Positions 15,793 to 22,301 of a stretch of 64,000 bases of DNA are shown one piece after another. The translations under genes were made by a program, and so were the position numbers. The stretch covers positions 1-64,000 of the forward strand of contig NZ_JALOCH010000014.1 of NCBI RefSeq assembly GCF_023227875.1, given 5' to 3'. This stretch comes from Methanoregula sp. Lineage in GTDB: Archaea > Halobacteriota > Methanomicrobia > Methanomicrobiales > Methanospirillaceae. Position 1 is the first letter of the stretch. The number at the start of each line of letters is the position of its first letter. The notes beneath the pieces were generated by a model, which saw only the letters and a program-made list of their open reading frames with translations, ran no database searches and had not been told where the DNA came from.

Positions 15793-16872
15793 ATGGAAAC
15801 GCAGGTAAAACAACTCTCCTTTCTTGACCGGTACCTGACCCTCTGGATCTTCCTCGCCATGGCGGTCGGTATCGGTATCGGCTATTTCGCGCCATCGGTA
15901 CCGGCCGTGATCACCGGCCTCTCAGTAGGGACAACCTCCATCCCCATCGCCATCGGCCTGATCCTGATGATGTACCCGCCGCTCGCGAAGGTGAAGTACG
16001 AGGAGCTGAGGAATGTCTTCCGGGATACGAAAGTCCTTGGCCTCTCCGTTGTCCAGAACTGGATTGTCGGCCCGGTCCTGATGTTCGTCCTTGCCGTTGT
16101 CTTCCTCCGCGACCAGCCGCTCTTCATGTACGGCCTCATCCTCGTGGGGATCGCCCGGTGCATCGCGATGGTGATCGTCTGGAACGACCTTGCGGGCGGC
16201 GACTGCGAGTACTGCGCAACCATCGTGGGCCTGAATTCCCTATTTCAGGTCTTCTTTTACTCGGTCTATGCCTGGTTCTTCATCACGTACCTGCCCCCGC
16301 TGCTCGGCATAGGGGCCGGTTCCGCGGTATCGATTACCATCCTCCAGATCGCCGGGAGCGTCTTTATCTACCTCGGCATCCCGTTCATTGCCGGCATGGT
16401 CACGCGGTATACCCTGCTCCGCGTGAAGTCAAAGGAGTGGTACGAGCAGGTCTTCATCACGAAGATATCCCCGATCACGCTCATTGCTCTGCTCTTCACG
16501 ATCATCGTGATGTTCTCGCTCAAGGGCGAGTATATTGTCAACGTCCCGTTCGATGTTGTGAGGGTCGCGATCCCGCTGCTCGTGTACTTCATCATCATGT
16601 TCTTTGCCAGTTTCTGGATGTCCTGGCGGCTTGGCATCGATTACGGGAAGTCGGCCTCGCTCTCGTTTACTGCGGCCTCCAATAACTTCGAGCTTGCCAT
16701 TGCTGTTGCCATCGCCGTCTTCGGCATTGCCTCCCCGGTGGCATTTGCCACGGTCATCGGCCCGCTCGTCGAGGTGCCGGTGCTGATTGGTCTTGTCAAT
16801 GTTTCTCTCTGGCTGAAAGAGAGATGGTACAGCGGAACGGGCACTGCAGCATGCAGCCCGCCTGTGCGCTAA
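15793..16872 (+). CDS. acr3: Acr3-family arsenite efflux transporter
   Basis: The 359-residue protein has the ten-helix architecture and hallmark sequences of Acr3: a N-terminal LDRYLTLWIFLAMAVGIGIG, the LMMYPPLAKVKYE segment, and GIARCIAMVIVWNDLAGGD, in which Cys 123 corresponds to the essential Cys of characterised Acr3 proteins. Acr3 exports arsenite, and in some cases antimonite, driven by the proton motive force. Its place in an ArsR-linked operon makes arsenite export the likely role. No arsenate reductase ArsC is seen, although the thioredoxin-like protein is present; arsenite is the expected form in anoxic habitats. Confidence 0.95.
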   Translation: METQVKQLSFLDRYLTLWIFLAMAVGIGIGYFAPSVPAVITGLSVGTTSIPIAIGLILMMYPPLAKVKYEELRNVFRDTKVLGLSVVQNWIVGPVLMFVLAVVFLRDQPLFMYGLILVGIARCIAMVIVWNDLAGGDCEYCATIVGLNSLFQVFFYSVYAWFFITYLPPLLGIGAGSAVSITILQIAGSVFIYLGIPFIAGMVTRYTLLRVKSKEWYEQVFITKISPITLIALLFTIIVMFSLKGEYIVNVPFDVVRVAIPLLVYFIIMFFASFWMSWRLGIDYGKSASLSFTAASNNFELAIAVAIAVFGIASPVAFATVIGPLVEVPVLIGLVNVSLWLKERWYSGTGTAACSPPVR

Positions 16873-16895
16873 AAAAGGATGATCGGTGTCGTGTT

Positions 16896-17579
16896 ATGCT
16901 GAAAATTCCCCCGCATCCGGAATATCCTCCAGAGGAGGGGCGATACCTGCGGGGGAACGATTATTCCCCGGTCGCGGTGGTTATCATCCTCACGTATGAT
17001 GCCGAAGCCATCCCTCCGGAGATCGAAAAACTCGTGCGGACCGGTGTCGAAGCCGGCGCCGCGCTCTCCGGTACCCTGCAGACCGCCAATATCGGGATCG
17101 AGAAGATCATCTGTAATGTCATAGCCAACCCGAACATCCGGTACCTCATTCTCGGCGGCCCGGAATCGGAAGGCCATAAGACCGGTGATGCGATCAAGGC
17201 GTTGTTCCGGAACGGTGTCGATGACAAGAAACGCATTATCGGGACATCGGGACTTTCAGCGTACCTGTACAATGTCCCGGTGGAGTTCATCACCCGGTTC
17301 CGGGAACAGGTGACCCTTGTGGACTGCCAGTTCCAGGATGAGAACATGATCCGGAAAGCGGTCTGGTCCTGTTTCCAGGAAAAACCCGTAGAGTTCCGGG
17401 GACAGATGCTCTCCGATCCGGGTGCATTTCCCGAACCCCCGTTCAGCGGCAGGCTGACCTGGAATGTGACGCAGCCCTGGGCCGAGCCGGCCGATGACAA
17501 GGAGCGTGCGGCAAAGCAGAAAGCGCTGGAACTCATCGAACGGCTGAAGAAGAAGCAGAGCGCCCGTGACAACAGCTGA
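16896..17579 (+). CDS. Stand-alone MtrA-like corrinoid protein (no membrane anchor)
   Basis: The 227-residue product is homologous to subunit A of the methyl-H4MPT:coenzyme M methyltransferase. Conserved blocks are GTLQTANIGIEKIICN and NPNIRYLILGGPESEGH, where His 94 matches the histidine that ligates cobalt of the B12 cofactor in MtrA, then KRIIGTSGLSAYLY and REQVTLVDC. True MtrA is about 240 residues with a C-terminal membrane helix; here the end is a charged helix (KERAAKQKALELIERLKKKQ), so it is soluble. No mtrB-H genes are nearby. It is the last gene before hgc, so it may be a methyl-corrinoid carrier for HgcA or for another thiol or metal acceptor. That role is inference. Confidence 0.9.
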   Translation: MLKIPPHPEYPPEEGRYLRGNDYSPVAVVIILTYDAEAIPPEIEKLVRTGVEAGAALSGTLQTANIGIEKIICNVIANPNIRYLILGGPESEGHKTGDAIKALFRNGVDDKKRIIGTSGLSAYLYNVPVEFITRFREQVTLVDCQFQDENMIRKAVWSCFQEKPVEFRGQMLSDPGAFPEPPFSGRLTWNVTQPWAEPADDKERAAKQKALELIERLKKKQSARDNS

Positions 17580-17610
17580 TCCCAATCATATTGTTGAAAA
17601 TTCTGATTTT

Positions 17611-17627
17611 TCTGAAATGTATAAATA
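17611..17627 (+). promoter_or_regulatory. hgc promoter: TATA box with abutting TCTGAAATG element
   Basis: TATAAATA at 17620-17627 is a good archaeal TATA box, about 35-42 bp before ATG 17662. Directly upstream is TCTGAAATG (17611-17619), identical over nine bases to the half-site in the arsR operator (10824-10832). Further inverted pieces TGAAAC (17631-17636) and GTTTCA (17654-17659) bracket the start region. Binding of ArsR over the TATA box would block transcription. The 82-bp gap after the MtrA-like gene supports a separate promoter. Confidence 0.6.
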
Positions 17628-17661
17628 GTTTGAAACTTCACAAGAATAATGAGGTTTCATC

Positions 17662-17952
17662 ATGTCTCCGAAAAAGGGAGCGGATAGTACAAAAAATTCA
17701 GGGGAAGCGTCATGCACGTGTCGTCCGGGCTGCCGGGTCGAGGCGGTGCTGAGCGTGGACGAACGCGGCCAGATGGTGCTGCCAAAAGATGTGAGGGAGA
17801 AAGCCGGGATCAGGACCGGTGACAAGCTCGCGCTGATCAGCTGGGAGAAGGACGGCAGCATCTGCTGTCTTGCGCTGATGAAAGCGGACAACCTGAGCGG
17901 CATGGTCAAGGATGTGCTCGGGCCGCTGATGGGTGAGCAGGGCCGCGAGTAA
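17662..17952 (+). CDS. AbrB-family HgcAB-associated protein (HgcC-like)
   Basis: The 96-residue product has a swapped-hairpin AbrB/SpoVT DNA-binding fold at residues 31-60 (VDERGQMVLPKDVREKAGIR and TGDKLALIS). In front is a Cys cluster CTCRPGC (residues 18-24), and a second CC pair lies at 68-69. AbrB-like proteins with such a Cys cluster occur next to corrinoid/HgcA genes. A metal-responsive regulator is plausible, but this is inferred. GAGGT at 17651-17655 sets the start. The gene ends 9 bp before hgcA and is surely co-transcribed with it. Confidence 0.85.
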   Translation: MSPKKGADSTKNSGEASCTCRPGCRVEAVLSVDERGQMVLPKDVREKAGIRTGDKLALISWEKDGSICCLALMKADNLSGMVKDVLGPLMGEQGRE

Positions 17953-17961
17953 GGGGATACC

Positions 17962-19032
17962 ATGGAAACCAAAGATACGGCCGCATCGGCCTGTTCATGT
18001 TCGGCATCTGCCCAGGCCCCGTCCTGCGGTTGTGATGCTGCAGTGCGTTCACCCGCAGAGATCCGGACAACAGACAGCACGATCACCCCCGCCAACCGGC
18101 TCGACCACTTTGCGGCCCGCTGGGGCTGGAAACGCGAGAGCCACCGCGTTGTTCCCGGCCTGTACCGGCTCGGGAACCCAAGCACCGAGTCCCCGGTCTT
18201 TGCCTCGGCGAACTATACACTCAGCTTTGATGCCCTCCGCTCGGCGCTTGCAGGTTTCGATGCCTGGATCCTGGTGCTGGATACGAAAGGGATCAATGTC
18301 TGGTGCGCTGCGGGGAAGGGGACGTTCGGGACGGATGAGCTGGTCCTCCGGATCCAGTCATCCGGTCTCGAAAATATCGTCAGCCACCGGAAGATCATCG
18401 TTCCCCAGCTGGGGGCGCCGGGAATCTCGTGGCCGGAAGTATTGCGGAGGTCAAAGTTCCTTATGGAATTCGGCCCGGTACGTGCACGGGACCTGTCGGA
18501 GTACCTGAAGACTCATAAAGCAACCCCGGCTATGCGGCGGGTGGAGTTCCCGCTTTGGGACCGGCTGATCCTGATCCCCGTGGAGTTTGTCCACGTTGCC
18601 TTCCCGATGGTCATCGTGGCAGCGGTTCTCTGGGTACTTGCCGGCCCGGTTGCTGCGCTTGCCGTTGTGTCAGCAGTCCTTGCCGGGACTGCGCTATTCC
18701 CTGCACTGCTGTTGTTTATTCCGACACAGGACTTCTCAACAAAAGGCCTGATCCTGGGTGGCGTTGTTGCCATCCCCTTCGCGGTTGTGTTCGGTACTAA
18801 CCCTCTCCTGCCTGGCTGGGCGAATGCGGCGGGAGCTGCAACGGCCCTTCTTGTAATACCGGCAGTGGTCGCCTATAGTGCCCTGAACTTTACCGGGGCT
18901 ACGACTTTCACCTCCCGCACCGGAGTGAAAAAGGAGATCTTCCGGTACGTCCCCCTTATGGCAGTGATGGCCGTGGTCGGTTCGGTTGCGGGAATTACTC
19001 TTGGTGTGAGCAGGCTGCTTGGAGTGATCTGA
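17962..19032 (+). CDS. hgcA: Mercury methylation corrinoid protein HgcA
   Basis: The 356-residue protein is HgcA. The diagnostic cap-helix motif is N112-V-W-C-A-A-G-K119 (GINVWCAAGKGTFGTDE); Cys 115 is the cysteine that would ligate cobalt of the corrinoid and allow transfer of a methyl carbanion equivalent to Hg(II). Residues about 45-185 form the corrinoid-binding domain, and residues about 205-350 hold four to five membrane helices, as in the family. An additional Cys-rich N-terminal tail (CSC ... CGC, residues 11-24) may bind Hg(II) or another thiophilic metal. HgcA, with HgcB, makes the neurotoxin methylmercury in anaerobes. Stop and hgcB start overlap (TGATG). Confidence 0.97.
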   Translation: METKDTAASACSCSASAQAPSCGCDAAVRSPAEIRTTDSTITPANRLDHFAARWGWKRESHRVVPGLYRLGNPSTESPVFASANYTLSFDALRSALAGFDAWILVLDTKGINVWCAAGKGTFGTDELVLRIQSSGLENIVSHRKIIVPQLGAPGISWPEVLRRSKFLMEFGPVRARDLSEYLKTHKATPAMRRVEFPLWDRLILIPVEFVHVAFPMVIVAAVLWVLAGPVAALAVVSAVLAGTALFPALLLFIPTQDFSTKGLILGGVVAIPFAVVFGTNPLLPGWANAAGAATALLVIPAVVAYSALNFTGATTFTSRTGVKKEIFRYVPLMAVMAVVGSVAGITLGVSRLLGVI

Positions 19033-19418
19033 TGTTTAAATCCGAAGAGGTTCATCAGAACCTTGAGGCGAAGAAGAATCCGTCAGGATTCTTCGACTCC
19101 TATTCAGAAACCAGCCTGAAATACGACCCCGACCGGTGCATCAACTGCAAGCGCTGCACGCAGGTCTGCCCGCACGCGGTCTTTGCCGAAGGAAATGAGC
19201 ATGCAGAACTCGCAAACCCCGCTTCCTGCATGGAGTGCGGTGCCTGTGCGAAGAACTGTCCGGTACAGGCTATCGAGGTACAGAGCGGCGTCGGGTGTGC
19301 ATGGGCGATGATCGGGGCGGCACTGAGAGGAAAGGATATGGATACTGAGTGCAGTTGCGGCGGGGACGCGGGCTCATGCTGTGGCCAGTCAGAGAAAACA
19401 GGCTGTGGCGGGAAGTGA
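19032..19418 (+). CDS. hgcB: Mercury methylation ferredoxin HgcB
   Basis: The 128-residue protein has two [4Fe-4S] motifs, CINCKRCTQVC (Cys 36, 39, 42, 46) and CMECGACAKNC (Cys 66, 69, 72, 76). Then comes the HgcB-specific GVGCAWAMIG with Cys 89, and a C-terminal Cys-rich tail (CSC at 107-109, CC at 116-117, Cys 125). It reduces the HgcA corrinoid to Co(I), and its Cys pair is thought to deliver Hg(II). It is longer than the classic 95-residue HgcB by an N-terminal extension of about 25 residues and the extended Cys tail. Start codon overlaps the hgcA stop by one base. Confidence 0.96.
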   Translation: MFKSEEVHQNLEAKKNPSGFFDSYSETSLKYDPDRCINCKRCTQVCPHAVFAEGNEHAELANPASCMECGACAKNCPVQAIEVQSGVGCAWAMIGAALRGKDMDTECSCGGDAGSCCGQSEKTGCGGK

Positions 19419-19541
19419 CAACGGATATCATGAACCCGCAGACAAAGAAACTCGTGTTCCCTGGCCGGATCGTTCCATACGGGTAAGGTGACGCCATGTT
19501 GCCCCTGTCCGGAGAGTCTGCGAGCGAAAAAAGGAGTAAAA

Positions 19542-20279
19542 TTATTCTGTCACTGCTGCTGTGATGGTTGTGCTGTCATAGATCCTGGTCCAGCACCGGG
19601 CCTGGAAGACCATGAAGATTGGCGAGAGAATGAGGAAGAACAGCATGGATACAAGGATTACCACGCCAAGGATCGGGAAAAACCCAAATCCCATGGCGAC
19701 TGCCAGCACGATGCTCAGGATGAGCATGACCGTGAACAGTACCATGACGGGGACTGCGACAATTATCGCAACGAGAACGATCCCGATGATATAGTTGATC
19801 CACCCGATCTTCCCGATATGTTCGCTGATCTCCTTAAACCGGAATGCATCGGAGAAGCGGCCGGTCCGTGCAAACCGGATGGAGACGACCGGCAGTACCA
19901 GGGCTATGATGAACTCCACGAGATACATGAGCAGCATGAGCGCGATATTTGGTTCCCACGAGGATGCCATGGCAGCTTCGACCTGGCCCGACAGGACTTC
20001 TGCCACCAGCGGCCCGTAGGTTGCCAGCCAGAGGATGATGATGGGGATCGAGTATACAAGTGCAATGACCATCAGTTTCAGGCCGTCAATGAATAACCTC
20101 CCCCACGGGTCGACCTCCGGCGCGGTCTCTGCCCCGCGATAAATCCGCATTATATACCCGTTCATCGGTATGGCGAGAAGGATGAGTGCGAGGATCATCC
20201 TTGCCCACCGGCCGCCGTTCCCAAATACGCCCTGGCGTGTATAGCCAAAGGCGTCGCGTACTATCTCTGTGTAATCCAT
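19542..20279 (-). CDS. DUF4013 membrane protein
   Basis: The 245-residue protein matches the archaeal DUF4013 family: a short soluble N-terminus (YTEIVRDAFGYTRQGVFGN), then about six hydrophobic segments, Ile/Val rich, with a conserved-looking central part (ISEHIGKIGWINYIIG). The role of the family is unknown. It converges on hgcB, with 123 bp between the stops, and diverges from the DUF169 gene. It probably is not part of the metal cluster. Confidence 0.85.
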   Translation of the reverse strand: MDYTEIVRDAFGYTRQGVFGNGGRWARMILALILLAIPMNGYIMRIYRGAETAPEVDPWGRLFIDGLKLMVIALVYSIPIIILWLATYGPLVAEVLSGQVEAAMASSWEPNIALMLLMYLVEFIIALVLPVVSIRFARTGRFSDAFRFKEISEHIGKIGWINYIIGIVLVAIIVAVPVMVLFTVMLILSIVLAVAMGFGFFPILGVVILVSMLFFLILSPIFMVFQARCWTRIYDSTTITAAVTE

Positions 20280-20305
20280 GCGTTCACCAAAAATGTCACC
20301 AGGCA

Positions 20306-20445
20306 GATCCCTGCCCGGTCAGGTTATTGTACGGAGTGTGGCCTTTTTGGAAAATAATGCTATCTGGGCCGATCCCTGCCCGGTCCCGGACATCACGATC
20401 GGGAACGACTGCATGCCCTATCACTACGTTTATGTAGTCGGCATG
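20306..20445. promoter_or_regulatory. Direct repeat and hairpin between DUF4013 and DUF169 genes
   Basis: GATCCCTGCCCGGTC occurs twice, at 20306-20320 and 20371-20385, 65 bp apart. Next to the second copy, 20412-20445 folds as CATGCC ... ACTAC-GTTTAT-GTAGT-C-GGCATG, a two-part stem, just ahead of the A/T-rich TGTAAATAC at 20452-20460 that could be the promoter of the DUF169 gene. The position suggests operator sites for one or both divergent genes. Confidence 0.45.
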
Positions 20446-20477
20446 ATATGGTGTAAATACCGATAACCCTCGGATGG

Positions 20478-21218
20478 ATGGTGTTTGTGGATATGTCATC
20501 TGGTGTGAAGATTCCTATCAACTATACAGAAGCTGCCGATACGCTCAAGAAACTCTTAAAACTCTCCGGCTCCCCGGTTGCATTCCGGTTCGCCACAAAG
20601 AAGGAAGATATCCCTGCGGGCATGGAGAAACTCGACAAGACGATCCGGCACTGCTTGATGGTCGGGCTTGCACGGAAAGAAGGCAAAGTCTTCTATTCCA
20701 CGGCAGAAAATCATGAATGCAATGGCGGGGCATGGTCGCTCGGTCTCAAGGAGATCACCGAGACGCTGAAGAATGGCGACTTCTATTTCAAACTCGGCAA
20801 GTTCGAGAGCTCCGCTGCCTGCAAGCGGACCATCGACCGTGTCGCACATCTCGGGACCGGAGACACCTATGCCACGATGTATGCCCCGCTCGAGAAGGCG
20901 CCGTTCGACCCGCAGGTCGTGGTTGTTGTTGCAAGCCCGTGGGCCATGCTCAAGCTCTCCCAGAGTACCCTGTTCCGTTTAGGCGGGAGGATCGAAGCCG
21001 AGTTTGCCGGCATCCAGTCGGTCTGTGCCGATGCCTGCGCCCAGACCTACCTGAACGGAAAGATCAATTTCTCGCTCGGGTGCGACGGATCGCGGAAGTT
21101 CTCCGGTATCGAGGACGGCGAGATGGTGATGGGTATTCCTGCGGAGATCCTGCCGGAACTCATCGAGGCACTGAACGTGGTTGCAGCCGCCCCGGGATCC
21201 AAGCCCGGTGCGAAATAA
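20478..21218 (+). CDS. DUF169 family protein
   Basis: The 246-residue product belongs to DUF169, common in methanogens. Seen features: an N-terminal region with LKLSGSPVAFRFA, a Cys in IRHCLMVGLARKEG, the ENHECNGGAWSLGL segment, and a C-terminal CADACAQTYLNGKINFSLGCDGSRKF with four Cys. The conserved Cys suggest binding of a metal or cofactor; the function is not known. ATG 20493 is an alternative start (16 Met-Ser); 20478 would fit a leaderless transcript. The protein stands alone between divergent and convergent neighbours. Confidence 0.85.
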   Translation: MVFVDMSSGVKIPINYTEAADTLKKLLKLSGSPVAFRFATKKEDIPAGMEKLDKTIRHCLMVGLARKEGKVFYSTAENHECNGGAWSLGLKEITETLKNGDFYFKLGKFESSAACKRTIDRVAHLGTGDTYATMYAPLEKAPFDPQVVVVVASPWAMLKLSQSTLFRLGGRIEAEFAGIQSVCADACAQTYLNGKINFSLGCDGSRKFSGIEDGEMVMGIPAEILPELIEALNVVAAAPGSKPGAK

Positions 21219-21363
21219 TATCACTTTTTCAAGGCTGCCCGATGAGGAGTGGCCGGATATCAGGTTTACCAAAAAAGGATTAGATGAGTTTTGCGCCCGT
21301 GAGAAACTTCAAAAAAGATTTAGAATCTTCTTTTCGTATTCGAGGACTGATGTCCTCTCATAC

Positions 21364-21768
21364 TCATAAGAGTTTCGAACCTGCGGTTGGCCCGGGCTTG
21401 CACTCGAAGACTTCCGTGATCTTCATGATAATCAGCGAGCGTGCGGGGAGCTCCGGCCTCTTCCGGTTGACACTGGCCTTCATCTCCTCGTATTCCGCAC
21501 CGCTGTTCTTGATGGCAGTCACGCCCTTGATCTGGAAGCACCCCTTGATCTCCGGCCCCCAGATGTAGATGGCGACCTTCGGGTTGGTCCTGAGGTTTGA
21601 CAGGCTCTTGTTCATGAAGTTGTCCGTGATCCAGATGGTCTCGTCATCGTGGAGTTCGACCATCGCGAGGGGGACCACGTTCGGGGTCCCGTCCTTGGAT
21701 GCCGTGGCAACCGGGTAGACTTTCATCTTCGAGAATGCCTCTTTCATGTCTGCGTTCAGCTTCACCAT
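21364..21768 (-). CDS. Pyridoxamine 5'-phosphate oxidase-like FMN-binding protein
   Basis: The 134-residue protein has the split-barrel fold of the PNPOx-like family: KVYPVATASKDGTPNVVPLAMVELHDD at the N-terminus, the strand ETIWITDNFMNKSLSNLRTNPKVAI that contacts the FMN phosphate, and a C-terminal barrel strand. Archaeal members bind FMN or F420 and reduce small compounds; the substrate is unknown. The gene lies opposite to and 144 bp from the CMD-family gene. Confidence 0.9.
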   Translation of the reverse strand: MVKLNADMKEAFSKMKVYPVATASKDGTPNVVPLAMVELHDDETIWITDNFMNKSLSNLRTNPKVAIYIWGPEIKGCFQIKGVTAIKNSGAEYEEMKASVNRKRPELPARSLIIMKITEVFECKPGPTAGSKLL

Positions 21769-21912
21769 GGTACTCTCACCATTTCTCCCAAAGGATTCAT
21801 GACACCATATACTTTTTGAAATATGCAGGGAAACCGCCGGACGGTGGGCAACCTCGTACGGGAGACAGATTCACCCTGCGTCCCGCAGGTTCATATACGG
21901 CAGGAGAAGACC

Positions 21913-22230
21913 ATGGAGCTGATAATCATGCAGGCAAACCCGATGGAAGTATTCAACCAGGAAGCGCCCGAAGTTGCAGAAGCATTTAACGGCCTGATCA
22001 TGTCGCTTGTGGCATCGAAGGGGCTTGACCAGAAGACCAAACAGCTCATCTATATTGCGATGAAGGCGTCGATGGGCGACCCGATGGCCGTGAAGGCGCA
22101 TGTGCCCATGGCGAAAGCGGCGGGAGCCACAAAGGAGGAAGTTGTGGACGCCATTCTCATGACGCTCACGGTCTCCGGGGTCCGCGGGGTTGTCACCTGC
22201 CTCCCGGATGCGGTGAAGCAGTTCGAATAA
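21913..22230 (+). CDS. Carboxymuconolactone decarboxylase-family protein lacking the AhpD Cys pair
   Basis: The 105-residue product has the all-helical CMD fold: KTKQLIYIAMKASMGDPMAVKAHVPMAKAAGATKEEVVDAI is the core, where the conserved His (KAH) remains. AhpD-type members have CxxC before that His for disulfide reduction; here both Cys are missing (SMGDPMAVKAH), so peroxidase-linked activity is unlikely. CAGGAGAAG before ATG 21913 sets the start. A T run follows the stop. Confidence 0.85.
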   Translation: MELIIMQANPMEVFNQEAPEVAEAFNGLIMSLVASKGLDQKTKQLIYIAMKASMGDPMAVKAHVPMAKAAGATKEEVVDAILMTLTVSGVRGVVTCLPDAVKQFE

Positions 22231-22231
22231 C

Positions 22232-22238
22232 TTTTTTT
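22232..22238 (+). terminator. T-run terminator
   Basis: Seven T directly after the stop of the CMD-family gene, before an unrelated start at 22302. It fits an intrinsic archaeal terminator. Confidence 0.5.
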
Positions 22239-22301
22239 ACCATTGCAGGATGACCGCCATCGCTTCTCTTATCTCCTGCCGGATCCCATTTGTCTAGTGT
22301 G

